Notes: generated by a model not told the origin, from the letters alone. A DNA stretch of 50,252 nucleotides from Nitrospirota bacterium (GCA_014859105.1 JACUUX010000017.1:1-50252); one strand, 5' to 3'; counted from the stretch's first letter, positions 17,211 through 27,154 are shown. Numbers and translations: made by a program.

Positions 17211-18152
17211 ATGGCTTTTACTCCACCCAAAGAGACTTACACAGGAAAAGTTTATACTTTAGAAATCGGCGTGCCACCTGATACAGTTAGATTTGGAGGA
17301 GAGAATGTGCTGCCATTGCACGGTTTTGAAGGAATAGTGCCAAGTCGACCTGTTATAGCTTACGAAATACAGGATATCCCGCCGGATGATTGGCCGGATA
17401 CTGTAAAAAAGCCTTTCAAAGATGTTTCAGATGACCCTGTGTCATGGGCAAAATTCTGCAGGGATGCTTTAAAGGCAAGGGCTATCGCACTGAGGCTTAT
17501 AGGTACCCATCCTGACAGGGAAAATCGTTCGCCCGAGGATGCAGCAAAGACAGTAAGGGATATTCTCTCTGCTATAGACGTTCCTCTGATTATCCTTGGT
17601 AGTAATCATACTGAAAAGGATGCGTCTGTTTTGATTGCTGCGGCAGAGGCTGCAAAAGACAAAAATTGCATTATTGGTAAAGCACAGGAGGCTAATTATA
17701 AGACGGTTGCTGCTGCTGCAATGGCGAACAACCATAAATTAATTGCTATGTCAGAGCTCGATATTAATCTATCGAAACAATTGAATATACTCATCACACA
17801 GATGGGCTTTGATAAGGAAAGAATCATTACAGACCCGATGTGTTCAGCCCTCGGTTATGGTATTGAATATACCTATTCGGTCATGGAAAGGATAAGACTT
17901 GCCGCCCTTCTGCAGAATGATGCAACCATGCAGCAGCCTATGCTGGGTGACATAGGGATGTATGTCTGGAAGGCAAAAGAAACGCAGGCAAGACCAGAAG
18001 ATGTGCCGCCATGGGGTTCTCTGGAAGAAAGAGGTATCGCATGGGAGGCAGTTACAGCAATAGCCTTGATAATAGCAGGCGCTGAGCTTCTTGTAATGAG
18101 GCACCCTAAGGCTATAGAAGCTGTGGAAAAAGTTGTTGATGAATTGATATAG
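17211..18152 (+). CDS. acsD: Corrinoid iron-sulfur protein small subunit
   Basis: AcsD (CdhD family) forms the corrinoid iron-sulfur protein with AcsC and carries the methyl group to acetyl-CoA synthase. From the ATG at 17211, which GGAGG at 17201-17205 supports, the product has 313 residues; a GTG six bases earlier is less likely. The TIM-barrel sequence includes YTLEIGVPPDTVRFGGENVL, PLIILGSNHTEKD, DPMCSALGYGIEYTYSVMER and MLGDIGMYVWKAKE, all typical of the family. It lies between acsE and acsC, separated from acsC by a 222-base repeat-rich gap. Confidence 0.94.
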   Translation: MAFTPPKETYTGKVYTLEIGVPPDTVRFGGENVLPLHGFEGIVPSRPVIAYEIQDIPPDDWPDTVKKPFKDVSDDPVSWAKFCRDALKARAIALRLIGTHPDRENRSPEDAAKTVRDILSAIDVPLIILGSNHTEKDASVLIAAAEAAKDKNCIIGKAQEANYKTVAAAAMANNHKLIAMSELDINLSKQLNILITQMGFDKERIITDPMCSALGYGIEYTYSVMERIRLAALLQNDATMQQPMLGDIGMYVWKAKETQARPEDVPPWGSLEERGIAWEAVTAIALIIAGAELLVMRHPKAIEAVEKVVDELI

Positions 18153-18162
18153 TCAGTATTTT

Positions 18163-18348
18163 CGGTTACGGTGACGAAACCCGTATCGCAAAAGAGCGGT
18201 TAAAGGTAACGGCAACGAGGCTTGTATCGGTCACGTCAAACGGTAACGTGAAAATACGAAAGACGTAGCCGTCAGACGAAACGAGCATCGTAACCATAAC
18301 CGATTCACGAGATTGTTATAAACGAAACGGGCGTCATAGCCGTAACCG
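18163..18348. repeat. Degenerate inverted/direct repeat between acsD and acsC
   Basis: CGGTTACGGTGACGAAACCC (from 18163) is an imperfect inverted copy of 18323-18348 (CGAAACGGGCGTCATAGCCG then TAACCG). A direct copy of the latter lies at 18277-18302. The region between is filled with related GGTAACG/CGTTACC-type words. Base use is unlike the flanking genes, with many CpG. It is not coding in any frame I can support and leaves only a short acsC leader with GGAGG. Confidence 0.6.
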
Positions 18349-18374
18349 TTAAACGAATAATGGAGGTATAAAGG

Positions 18375-19727
18375 ATGGCGCTAACCGGTGTTGAAATATT
18401 TAAACTCCTTCCAAAAACAAACTGTAAGAAATGCGGGTTTCCCACATGTCTTGCCTTTGCAATGAAACTTGCCCAGAGGCAGGCATCTTTAGATTTATGC
18501 CCGGATGTCTCGGAAGAGGCAAAACAGAAACTGGGGGAGGCATCTGCTCCTCCTGTAAGACCCATTACATTCGGTGTCGGGAACAAGGCGATAAAGATGG
18601 GGGAGGAAACAGTGCTTTTCAGGCATGATAAAAAGTTTGTTAATCCGTGTGCCTTTGCACTGGAAATAAAAGATAGTCTTTCTGATGATGAAATAATCAC
18701 CAGGGTTGAGGAAATTCTCAATTCTGAAATAGAGAGAGTGGGACAGAAACTGAGGGTGGATGCAATTGCCCTTATAAACGATTCAAATGATGCAGCGAGA
18801 CTGGAGGCTGCTGCCAAACTTATAGTAGCAAAGGCCCATGAGATGCCTTTAATTATATGTGCATCAAGCCCTCAGGCCGCAGAGGCATCTCTCAGACTGT
18901 ATGCTGACAAAAAACCGATTATATGCGGAGCAAATTCAGAAAATGCAGAGTTGATGGCAGATATTGCCAAGACATATAATGCGATACTTGGCATCACAGC
19001 AACTGCTTCAGGTGGGCTTGATGAAATTTCTAATATTACGGAGAAAGTTAAAGCACTTGGCGTTACAGACATGGTAATTGATCCGGGTGCAAGAAAGGCA
19101 AAAGAAATTCTGGAGCAGAATACATTAATAAGAAGGGCTGCAATAAAGAAGAATTTCAAACCACTCGGTTATCCAATTATAACCTTTGCACAGAGAGAAG
19201 ACGGCCTTAAAGAAGCACTTATAGCAGCTATCGGGATTGCGAAATATTCTTCAATAATTGTTCTCAGCAGCATCGAGAAATGGAAGAACCTTGCTCTCTT
19301 TACATTAAGACAGAATATCTATACAGACCCGCAGGTTCCGATGCAGGTAGAGCAAAAGATTTATAAGCTTGGTGAGCCAACATCAGAATCACCACTGTTA
19401 ATTACAACGAACTTCTCTCTTACGTATTTCATTGTCTCTGGAGAGATTGAAAACAGCAAGGTTCCTGGTTATCTCGCTGTTATGGATTGCGAAGGACTTT
19501 CGGTGCTTACGGCATGGGCAGCAGGGAAATTTACAGCATCAAAGATTGCTCAATTTATTAAAGAAAGCGGAGTAGAGAACGAGATTAAACACAGAGAGCT
19601 TATAATCCCTGGTTATGTAGCAATACTGAGTGGCGCAATAGAGGATAAACTTGAAGGCTGGAAGATAACCGTTGGCCCGAGGGAGGCAAACGGGATACCG
19701 GCATTTTTGAAGTCAAGGGCAGCATAA
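18375..19727 (+). CDS. acsC: Corrinoid iron-sulfur protein large subunit
   Basis: AcsC (CdhE family) binds the cobamide that carries the methyl group and a [4Fe-4S] cluster that reactivates the cobalt. The 450-residue product has the N-terminal cluster motif C17-x2-C20-x4-C25-x16-C42. A TIM barrel follows (ADKKPIICGANSENAELM, GVTDMVIDPGARK). The C-terminal cobamide-binding domain contains PLLITTNFSLTYF and WAAGKFTASKIAQFI. The ATG follows GGAGG at a normal distance. It pairs with acsD just upstream. Confidence 0.95.
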   Translation: MALTGVEIFKLLPKTNCKKCGFPTCLAFAMKLAQRQASLDLCPDVSEEAKQKLGEASAPPVRPITFGVGNKAIKMGEETVLFRHDKKFVNPCAFALEIKDSLSDDEIITRVEEILNSEIERVGQKLRVDAIALINDSNDAARLEAAAKLIVAKAHEMPLIICASSPQAAEASLRLYADKKPIICGANSENAELMADIAKTYNAILGITATASGGLDEISNITEKVKALGVTDMVIDPGARKAKEILEQNTLIRRAAIKKNFKPLGYPIITFAQREDGLKEALIAAIGIAKYSSIIVLSSIEKWKNLALFTLRQNIYTDPQVPMQVEQKIYKLGEPTSESPLLITTNFSLTYFIVSGEIENSKVPGYLAVMDCEGLSVLTAWAAGKFTASKIAQFIKESGVENEIKHRELIIPGYVAILSGAIEDKLEGWKITVGPREANGIPAFLKSRAA

Positions 19728-19730
19728 AAT

Positions 19731-19785
19731 AGTCAATGGTCATTCGTCAACAGTCAATAAAACAAAATGACCAATGACTGATGAC
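19731..19785. repeat. GTCAATGGTCATT palindrome between acsC and acsB
   Basis: AGTCAATGGTCATTCGTCA and AATGACCAATGACTGATGAC are imperfect inverted copies around a short AT-rich loop. The sequence is related to the perfect palindrome at 44-111. It is probably the same repeat family, with possible effects on mRNA processing. Confidence 0.55.
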
Positions 19786-19812
19786 AATTGAAACAAAGTA
19801 GAGGAGGATAGA

Positions 19813-22011
19813 ATGTCCAGGTTAATCGCCTCGGCTGCAATAAGAGGAGCACACATACTTGTTCAAAAAGCAGAAGAAATGCTTGAAAAGACCATCACTG
19901 AAAAAGGTGAAAAATTCGACTTTGAGTTCCCTGACACCGCATATTATCTTCCAATGATATATGCAATGACAGGGTTCCCTGTAAAGACACTGGCAGATAT
20001 GAGAGTAGCACTCGGAATGGCAAAAGAAATGCTGCATGAAGAACCTTATGAAAATTTATGGAAGCCCTATCTCGGAGAAGCCCTTGATTCAGGCATGGCA
20101 ACATTATTCTGTGAGGAAATAATAATGGCGCTCCGTTACATCAGCGGCCTTGAGCCTGCAAAAGATCCTGAAACAGGTTATGTTTATAATGGATTCATTA
20201 CAGATACTATCCAGAGGAATTTAGGCATCCAGCTTGTTGATGGGACAATGCCAGGTTTTGCTGCTGTCATTGGCGCGGCCCCGGACGATGATACGGCAGT
20301 AAAGATAATAAGGGAGCTTCAGGAGAAAAATATCCTTACCTTCCTCTCAGGCCATGTAAATGGAAACAGTGTTACTAAACAGCTTCTCAGAAAGGATGTT
20401 GAGCTTGGATGGGAAACAAGAATAGTTCCGGTAGGTCCGGATACAGAACATACGATCTATCCTCTCGACTGGTCAGTAAGGGCATCATTGATCTTTGGGG
20501 GTAAAAAGCCGGGCGATTTTAAAGGTCATCTCAAATATACAAAAGACAGGGTATTTGCATTTGCTTTAGTATTAGGTGAACTTGATGATATAAAGTGGAC
20601 AACCGGTGCTGGAGCCATAAATATGGGCTATCCGGCAGTATGTGATACAGATGTCCCGGTTATACATCCAACAGGTGTGTGTATATATGAAGAGGTTGAT
20701 AGAGAGTTTGATCATGATAGGATTGTGCAGAAGGCGATTGAAGTAAGGGGATTAAAAATCGTTGTTGAAAAGCCCCCCATACCTGTCGCATACGGGCCTG
20801 CATTTGAGGGTGAAAGGATAAGGAAAGAGGATATGTTTATAGAATTCGGCGGTGCCCGTACTCCTTCTTTCGAATGGGTCAGGATGAGAGAGATGGAGGA
20901 GATAGAAGACGGTAAGGTTACCGTTGTTGGCAATAACTGGCAGGAAAGATATGAGAAGGGTGGTCAGATGCCACTTGGTATTGTCATAGATGTATCAGGA
21001 AGAAAGATGCAGAAAGATTTCGAATCCGTTATAGAGAGAAAGGTGCATCACAACATCAATGAGGCTCAGGGTGTCTGGCATATGGGCCAGCGGGATATCA
21101 ACTGGATAAGAATAAACCACAATGCAAAGAAAGAAGGCTTTACACTTGAACATCTTGGAATACTCAATGCTACCATGACACACAGCAGGTTCAGGGCTAT
21201 TGTGGATAAGGTTCAGGTGACGATTTATACCGAAGAGGACGATGTATTAAAACTTCAGGAAGAGGCGACAAAGGTATACAGGGAACGTGACCAGAGACTC
21301 GGTGGACTCGTTGATGAGGCAGTTGATATATTCTATTCATGTCTCCTCTGTCAGTCATTTGCACCCAGTCATGTATGCGTAATCAGCCCGGAAAGGCTTG
21401 GTCTATGTGGTGCTTACAACTGGCTTGATTGTAGGGCTGCATACGAAATAGACCCTACAGGAGGAAATCAGCCTATACAAAAGGGTGAACTTATAGATGC
21501 GAGATATGGTAGATATACAGGTATTGATGAATATTTAAAGAAGGCATCGGGTGGATCGGTACAGACACTCAACCTGTATACGATAATGGAAAATCCAATG
21601 ACGTCCTGCGGATGTTTCGAATGTATTGTTGCCATTATTCCTGAAGCAAACGGCGTAATGATTGTCCAAAGGGGTCATACCGGCATGACACCTGTTGGGA
21701 TGAAATTTTCAACATTAGCAGGTACTGTAGGTGGAGGAACTCAAAACCCCGGATTTATGGGAGTTGGCAGGAATTTCATCGTCAGTAAAAAGTTTCTTGC
21801 GGGTGACGGTGGAATCAAGCGAATTGTCTGGATGACGAAGAACCTTAAGGAAAGTATTAAGGAAGCGTTTGAAAAAAGGGCAGCAGAGGAAGGAGCACCT
21901 GATCTTCTCGATAAAATAGCTGACGAAACTGTTTGTGAGGATTCTGAAAAATTACTCGAGTTCCTTACAAGTGTTGGACATCCGGCACTTGTGATGGAAC
22001 CAATATTATAA
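19813..22011 (+). CDS. acsB: CO-methylating acetyl-CoA synthase (bacterial type)
   Basis: Acetyl-CoA synthase joins CO, a methyl group from the corrinoid protein and CoA at the nickel-iron A-cluster. The 732-residue product is the bacterial full-length form, with the N-terminal domain that docks CO dehydrogenase. The A-cluster ligands line up with the Moorella enzyme shifted by four: C510, C513, C522 and C532, plus the C599-G600-C601 motif in MTSCGCFEC for the distal nickel. MKFSTLAGTVGGGTQNPGF near the C-terminus is also characteristic. It is followed after 106 bases by cooS. All key ligands are present, so it should be active. Confidence 0.97.
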   Translation: MSRLIASAAIRGAHILVQKAEEMLEKTITEKGEKFDFEFPDTAYYLPMIYAMTGFPVKTLADMRVALGMAKEMLHEEPYENLWKPYLGEALDSGMATLFCEEIIMALRYISGLEPAKDPETGYVYNGFITDTIQRNLGIQLVDGTMPGFAAVIGAAPDDDTAVKIIRELQEKNILTFLSGHVNGNSVTKQLLRKDVELGWETRIVPVGPDTEHTIYPLDWSVRASLIFGGKKPGDFKGHLKYTKDRVFAFALVLGELDDIKWTTGAGAINMGYPAVCDTDVPVIHPTGVCIYEEVDREFDHDRIVQKAIEVRGLKIVVEKPPIPVAYGPAFEGERIRKEDMFIEFGGARTPSFEWVRMREMEEIEDGKVTVVGNNWQERYEKGGQMPLGIVIDVSGRKMQKDFESVIERKVHHNINEAQGVWHMGQRDINWIRINHNAKKEGFTLEHLGILNATMTHSRFRAIVDKVQVTIYTEEDDVLKLQEEATKVYRERDQRLGGLVDEAVDIFYSCLLCQSFAPSHVCVISPERLGLCGAYNWLDCRAAYEIDPTGGNQPIQKGELIDARYGRYTGIDEYLKKASGGSVQTLNLYTIMENPMTSCGCFECIVAIIPEANGVMIVQRGHTGMTPVGMKFSTLAGTVGGGTQNPGFMGVGRNFIVSKKFLAGDGGIKRIVWMTKNLKESIKEAFEKRAAEEGAPDLLDKIADETVCEDSEKLLEFLTSVGHPALVMEPIL

Positions 22012-22019
22012 ATATTAGA

Positions 22020-22100
22020 TAACCCTCCCCATACCCTTCCCGTTGATGGAGGGGATATTTCCATCTCCCCCGGCGGGAGAGGGTTAGGGTGAGGGGGATT
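22020..22100. repeat. C-rich/G-rich inverted repeat between acsB and cooS
   Basis: AACCCTCCCCATACCCTTCC on the left is mirrored by GAGAGGGTTAGGGTGAGGGG on the right, around a GGAGGGGATATTTCCATCTCC core. Similar C-run/G-run repeats occur at 44045-44180 and, in frame, inside cas6 and the downstream CARF gene. Confidence 0.6.
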
Positions 22101-22117
22101 ACAGATTTGGAGGATAT

Positions 22118-24103
22118 ATGGATAAAATTGTAAAAAGTGCAAACGAGGCTGCAGAGCAGATTATAGAGTGGAGTGAATCTCACGAGATAGATACATGCTT
22201 TGACAGGGCCAAAAAAATGAAACCTTGCCCTATCGGCTCCAGTGGGGCATGTTGCAGGATATGCCATGTTGGACCATGCAGGTTTGTTGGGCCGAATGCA
22301 GAGGAGGAGGCAAGGGGGGTATGTGGAGCCACGCTCCCGACAGTTGCTTCAAGAAATCTACTGAGAATGGCTATAGGAGGTGCAGCTGCCCATTCAGACC
22401 ATGCCCGGGACATGGCCTTTACATTACTTGCAGTTGCAAATGGAGAAACAAGTGACTTCAGCATAACCGATGTAAAAAAGCTATACAGGATCGCCGGAAT
22501 CCTTGAAATAGAGTTCGAAGGTCGTACAGTGAATGATGTTGCAAGAGATGTAGCAACGAAACTCATAGAGGATTTCGGACGCCAGAAAGGTGAACTTAAT
22601 TTTATAAAGAGAGCACCAAAAAAGACACAGGAGAGATGGAAAAAATGGGGCATTATACCAAGAGGAGTTGATCGAGAAATAACAGAGTCGATGCACCGTA
22701 CACATATAGGTGTTGACCATGATCCGGACAACATTCTTTTGAGCACCCTGAAGGTTTCTCTTGCAGATGGCTGGGGTGGTTCCATGATCTCAACAGATAT
22801 AACCGACATCCTTTTTGGTACGCCGAAGCCGGTAAAGGCAGAAGCAGGCTTCGGAATATTCAAAGAAGACGAAGTCAACCTTATTGTTCACGGACATGAA
22901 CCTTCACTCGCTGAGATTATCATCGATGTTGTCAATGAGAAGGAAATGAAAGAGTATGCAAAATCAAAGGGTGCTAACGGCATTAATCTCGGAGGAATGT
23001 GTTGTACTGCAAATGAGGTTTTGATGAGGCACGGCATTCCAACAGCAGGTGGGTTTACAAATCAGGAACTGGCAATTTTGACGGGACTTGTTGATGCAAT
23101 GACCGTAGATGTACAGTGTATAATGCCTGCATTGGCCGAGCTTTCGAAGAAGTTCCATACTAAATTAATCACCACTTCTTATAAAGCAAAAATTCCGGGT
23201 GCAATTCATATTCAATATGATGAGCATAGAGCAAAAGAAATAGCCCGGGAGATTGTCAATCTCGCTATCGAAAACTATGCCAATAGAAAAGCAGAAGGTA
23301 GCCATGTTTCAGATAAGTTTCCGGTAATAGCAGGGTTTTCGCATGAGTATATCGAATACATGCAGGGTGGTTCCTGGAGGGCATCTTTCAGGCCGCTCAA
23401 TGATGCGATTATGGCCGGAAGGATCCGCGGCGTTGTTGGCCTTGTAGGTTGTGATAATCCAAGGGTACCATCGCAGGGACTTCACCGTTTTCTTGCACTC
23501 GAATTGATCAAGCATGATGTACTGGTCGTTTCTACCGGCTGTGGCTCTGCTGCGTGCGGTACTGCCGGGTATCTGACACCTGAGATGGCTCTTGAGAATG
23601 CAGGGCCAGGATTAAGAGAAGTTTGTGAGGCAATAGGTATTCCTCCAATCCTTCATCTTGGCTCGTGTGTGGATAATTCAAGGATACTTACAATAGCTAC
23701 AGCTATGGCTGAAGAAGGGGGGCTTTCTGACGAGATAGGAGGGATGCCGGCTGTTGGAATCGCTCCTGAATGGATGAGTGAAAAAGCTATTGCTATCGGT
23801 TGCTATTTTGTAGCCTCAGGTGTTCCTGTCATATTCGGCGGTGAGTCCCCGGTTGGAGCAAGTGAACAAGTAACGAGGATCATAACAGAGGTATGGTTTG
23901 AAAGGTTCAAGGGAGCACTTCACTTTGAGCCGGATCCTGAAAAAATCCTCGATCTGACTCTTAAATATATAGATATGGCGAGGGAGGCACTGAAACTGAG
24001 AAAGTATGAACCCGGCAAATTCGGCGCCGAAAGGGTTCTCATGGATATGGCGGCAAGGCGTGAACTTGAAAGAGCTGCAAAGCCACATATCGGGATATAT
24101 TAG
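22118..24103 (+). CDS. cooS: Anaerobic Ni carbon monoxide dehydrogenase catalytic subunit
   Basis: This enzyme interconverts CO2 and CO at a Ni-Fe-S C-cluster and is the AcsA partner of acetyl-CoA synthase. The 661-residue product has D-cluster Cys C37 and C45 and B-cluster Cys C46, C49, C54 and C69 (PCPIGSSGACCRICHVGPC), matching the spacing of known CooS proteins. Downstream motifs for the C-cluster region include NLGGMCCTANEVLMRHG, GLVGCDNPR, STGCGSAACGTAG and LHLGSCVDNSR. No nickel-insertion gene (cooC/acsF) is in the window. Confidence 0.96.
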   Translation: MDKIVKSANEAAEQIIEWSESHEIDTCFDRAKKMKPCPIGSSGACCRICHVGPCRFVGPNAEEEARGVCGATLPTVASRNLLRMAIGGAAAHSDHARDMAFTLLAVANGETSDFSITDVKKLYRIAGILEIEFEGRTVNDVARDVATKLIEDFGRQKGELNFIKRAPKKTQERWKKWGIIPRGVDREITESMHRTHIGVDHDPDNILLSTLKVSLADGWGGSMISTDITDILFGTPKPVKAEAGFGIFKEDEVNLIVHGHEPSLAEIIIDVVNEKEMKEYAKSKGANGINLGGMCCTANEVLMRHGIPTAGGFTNQELAILTGLVDAMTVDVQCIMPALAELSKKFHTKLITTSYKAKIPGAIHIQYDEHRAKEIAREIVNLAIENYANRKAEGSHVSDKFPVIAGFSHEYIEYMQGGSWRASFRPLNDAIMAGRIRGVVGLVGCDNPRVPSQGLHRFLALELIKHDVLVVSTGCGSAACGTAGYLTPEMALENAGPGLREVCEAIGIPPILHLGSCVDNSRILTIATAMAEEGGLSDEIGGMPAVGIAPEWMSEKAIAIGCYFVASGVPVIFGGESPVGASEQVTRIITEVWFERFKGALHFEPDPEKILDLTLKYIDMAREALKLRKYEPGKFGAERVLMDMAARRELERAAKPHIGIY

Positions 24104-24175
24104 AAAAAATTCAAAATGCAAAAAACAAAATTCAAAAAGCTTTGCTTCGGGGTATAATTACCGTGTGTTTTGCTT

Positions 24176-24243
24176 GTCATTCCTGCGGAAGCAGGAATCC
24201 AGAACAAAAGACAACCTGGATTCCGCATCAAGTGCGGAATGAC
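24176..24243. repeat. Palindromic element between cooS and the NuoE-like gene
   Basis: Two hairpins: GTCATTCCTGCGGAAGCAGG then AATCCAG, and CTGGATTCCGCATCAAGTGC then GGAATGAC. This copy is nearly the same as the one at 46692-46757 before cas2. It fills much of the 232-base gap. Confidence 0.75.
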
Positions 24244-24335
24244 AGGCTTGTTACCATGTTTTCAATATTTGATCCCTCGCAGCTTGCTGCTGGATAGTTC
24301 ATTTTTAAATTTTGCATTGTATTTGGGAGGAGTCA

Positions 24336-24821
24336 ATGAAGGTAGAAGAGATCGACGTTGATGAACAGATAGGTGAGGTGGGACAAATCCTTAGTGAAGC
24401 CGAAAAGAAAAAGGGGATTCTGATACATGTCCTTCAGAAAATTCAGGAGGACAATGGGTATTTACCCGGGGATGTCTTAAGCAATCTTTCGAAGAAACTC
24501 TATTTCCCGCTCTCGGAAATTTACAGCGTAGCGAGTTTTTACAAACAGTTTCATTTCAAACCAAGGGGAAAAAAGATTGTTAAAATTTGTATGGGGACGG
24601 CATGTTATGTAAGGGGTGCTAAAGAGATATTGAACACGGTCGAGGAAAGGTTCAACGTAAAAGCAGGTGAAACAACCGAAGATCTTGCTGTGACCCTGGA
24701 AACAGTCGGCTGTATCGGGTGTTGTGGTCTTGCACCTGTTGCAACAGTGAATGATGAAGTGAAAGGTGAAATAAGTTCAAAGAAGCTGGACAGGTTAATA
24801 AAATTTATAAAAGAGGAATAA
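24336..24821 (+). CDS. NuoE-like [2Fe-2S] thioredoxin-fold subunit
   Basis: The 161-residue product (start ATG at 24336 after GGGAGG; an upstream TTG at 24312 is less likely) matches the 24-kDa subunit of NADH dehydrogenases and electron-bifurcating hydrogenases. The N-terminal helical part includes VLQKIQEDNGYLP and SEIYSVASFYKQF. The [2Fe-2S] ligands are the Cys of KICMGTACYVRGA and of CIGCCGLAPV. It should relay electrons from the flavin subunit encoded two bases downstream. The position right after cooS suggests a role in coupling NAD(P)H to the CODH/ACS electron pool; this is inference. Confidence 0.9.
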   Translation: MKVEEIDVDEQIGEVGQILSEAEKKKGILIHVLQKIQEDNGYLPGDVLSNLSKKLYFPLSEIYSVASFYKQFHFKPRGKKIVKICMGTACYVRGAKEILNTVEERFNVKAGETTEDLAVTLETVGCIGCCGLAPVATVNDEVKGEISSKKLDRLIKFIKEE

Positions 24822-24823
24822 AA

Positions 24824-27154
24824 ATGGAGAGGCTTCAAAGTATAGACAGTCTCAAAAACCTGAGATCAAGGTTGAGCAAAGAAGTATTCAACCCGAAAAA
24901 AGACAGATTGAGGGTCTGTTGCGGTCTTCCCTGTAGTGCCTTAGGTTCTCAAAAAATTATTAAAGCCTTAGAACAAGACATCTCCAAAAGTGGACTGGAT
25001 ATTGAAGTAGTAAAGACAGGGTGTCAGGGCCTCTGTCAAAGTGGCCCTGTTATGAGGGTTGAACCGCATGGTTATTTTTATCAGAGAGTCAGACAAAAAT
25101 ATGTAAAGGATATTGTTCCGACCACGTATAAGGCAGGCTATCCTGTAAGAGAGCTTCTCTATAAAGGCACTTTTCTTGAAAAACCTGTTGAGGTGATGGA
25201 AGAAGTCCCTTTTTATAAAAAGCAGTTGAAGATTGCACTTAGAAATACCGGCAACATAGATCCCTTTAATATCAATCATTATATTGCTGTAGGAGGTTAT
25301 GGCGCTGTTGAGAAGATATTTTCCTCCATGGGTCCTGAACAGGTGCTTGAAGAGGTAAAAAAGGCAAATCTCAGGGGACGGGGCGGTGCAGGCTTTCCTG
25401 CAGGAGTCAAGTGGGCGCATACGAGAAAGGCTCAAGGTACGGTCAAGATGGTCATTGCCAATGGTGATGAGGGTGACCCTGGTGCTTTTATGGACAGATC
25501 GATCATGGAAGGTGACCCTCACAGTTTGCTTGAAGGCATGCTGATCTGCGCATATGCAATTGACGCACATTATGGTTTTATCTATGTCCGTCACGAATAT
25601 CCTTTAGCCATTAAAACTCTGAACACAGCTATTAAACAAGCAGAGGAAATCGGTCTTTTAGGAAAAAATATCCTTGGAACAGGATTTGATTTTACCGTTG
25701 GTATCAGAGAAGGAGCTGGTGCGTTTGTCTGCGGTGAATCTACCGCACTGGTTGCATCTGTAGAGGGCGGCCGGGGATTCCCTAATCCAAGACCCCCGCG
25801 ACTTTCTGAAAGAGGCGGTGGAGCCTGGGGATACCCTTCGAATCTGAACAATATCGAAACGTATGCCTGTATCGCGCCCATTATAAAGAATGGCGCTGAC
25901 TGGTTCCTGAGTATCGGGACAGAGGGTTCACCCGGTACAAAGGTATTTTCACTCGCCGGCAAGGTTAAGAATACCGGACTTGTCGAGGTTCCCATGGGGA
26001 TAACCCTGAGAGAGATTATTTTTGATATCGGCGGAGGTATCATTAACTATAAAAAATTCAAGGCAGTGCAAACAGGTGGTCCTTCGGGAGGGTGTATCCC
26101 GGCGCAATATCTCGATCTGCCGGTAGATTTCGATTCACTCAGGAAGGTTGGTTCCATTATGGGTTCAGGCGGTATGGTTGTCATGGATGAAGATAACTGT
26201 ATGGTTGATGTTGCCAAATTCTTCCTTTCTTTCACACAGTCCGAATCCTGCGGGAAGTGTCCTCCCTGCAGAATAGGCACATACCAGATGCTGCAGATAC
26301 TCGAAAGGATAACAACAGGGAAGGGTGAGGAAGGGGATATAGAAAAACTCGAGAGGCTTGGAGAACTTGTCGTGGAAGGCTCTCTCTGCGGTCTTGGCCA
26401 GAGTGCACCGAATCCTGTTCTTACAACGATACGATATTTCCGTGACGAATATGAGGAGCATTTGAAGGATAAATACTGCAGGGCGAAGGTCTGCAGCGGC
26501 ATGGGCATTTTTGAGATCAATCAGGCTGAGTGTATCCAATGCGGACTCTGCAAGGAGGCATGTGCCTTTGATGCCATTATTGAAACAAAGGATAAATATT
26601 TCATCGCCCGAGATTACTGCACCAGATGTAAGGCATGTTACTATGCCTGTCCTGTCAAGGCAATCAAGCTTCTGAGCCCTAAATATATAAGGCTTGAGGA
26701 GGAATTTAAATTGCCACTCGAAAGCCTGGATATGATCGATCGAAGAAGCAAGATGACGTTGCAGAATATCATAAAATCGAAACCATTAATGGTAGTAACC
26801 GTCCGTGAGGATCAAAAGATTTCCGGTGTGGTAAAGGTTATGGGTGATAAGAATGTTAGTGGTGTATTCGTTGTTGATGAGAATGGTAAATTAGTGGGTA
26901 TATTTACCGAGAGGGATATTGTGCGTTGTGTAGAGAAAGGCATCTCTTTAGATGGAGAAGTCATACAGAATATCATGAGGACCGATCTTACAATATTTGA
27001 TCCCTCGATGGTGTTGAGTTCGGCAATAGCTCTTGCATTGAGAAAGAAAATCAGACATCTGCCTGTTGTTGAAAAGGAAACGATTGTGGGTATGATCACT
27101 TTTAGAGATTTGATCTTCTATCTATTACCTGAGATTCTCTACATGGCAAAATAA
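24824..27154 (+). CDS. NuoF/HydB-like flavoprotein with C-terminal CBS pair (copy 1)
   Basis: The 776-residue product has, in order, a thioredoxin-like [2Fe-2S] domain (about 25-95, with VCCGLPCSALGS and TGCQGLCQSGPV), a NuoF core with the FMN/NADH-binding GRGGAGFPAG (about 184-193) and GAGAFVCGESTAL, and the SLBB and [4Fe-4S] region ESCGKCPPCRIGT (about 473-485). Two ferredoxin clusters follow (CIQCGLCKEAC, CTRCKACYYAC; about 568-610), then a CBS pair (about 645-776, VSGVFVVDENGKLVGIFTERD and RHLPVVEKETIVGMITFRDL). The first parts are standard for the NAD(P)-binding subunit of bifurcating complexes. The CBS pair is unusual and suggests control by adenine nucleotides. Copy 2 is at 27774. Confidence 0.9.
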   Translation: MERLQSIDSLKNLRSRLSKEVFNPKKDRLRVCCGLPCSALGSQKIIKALEQDISKSGLDIEVVKTGCQGLCQSGPVMRVEPHGYFYQRVRQKYVKDIVPTTYKAGYPVRELLYKGTFLEKPVEVMEEVPFYKKQLKIALRNTGNIDPFNINHYIAVGGYGAVEKIFSSMGPEQVLEEVKKANLRGRGGAGFPAGVKWAHTRKAQGTVKMVIANGDEGDPGAFMDRSIMEGDPHSLLEGMLICAYAIDAHYGFIYVRHEYPLAIKTLNTAIKQAEEIGLLGKNILGTGFDFTVGIREGAGAFVCGESTALVASVEGGRGFPNPRPPRLSERGGGAWGYPSNLNNIETYACIAPIIKNGADWFLSIGTEGSPGTKVFSLAGKVKNTGLVEVPMGITLREIIFDIGGGIINYKKFKAVQTGGPSGGCIPAQYLDLPVDFDSLRKVGSIMGSGGMVVMDEDNCMVDVAKFFLSFTQSESCGKCPPCRIGTYQMLQILERITTGKGEEGDIEKLERLGELVVEGSLCGLGQSAPNPVLTTIRYFRDEYEEHLKDKYCRAKVCSGMGIFEINQAECIQCGLCKEACAFDAIIETKDKYFIARDYCTRCKACYYACPVKAIKLLSPKYIRLEEEFKLPLESLDMIDRRSKMTLQNIIKSKPLMVVTVREDQKISGVVKVMGDKNVSGVFVVDENGKLVGIFTERDIVRCVEKGISLDGEVIQNIMRTDLTIFDPSMVLSSAIALALRKKIRHLPVVEKETIVGMITFRDLIFYLLPEILYMAK

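Noticed and set aside
25591-26520. Long minus-strand frames repeated in both NuoF-like copies
   Set aside because: The repetition follows from the near-identical coding DNA on the plus strand; the frames show no protein family.
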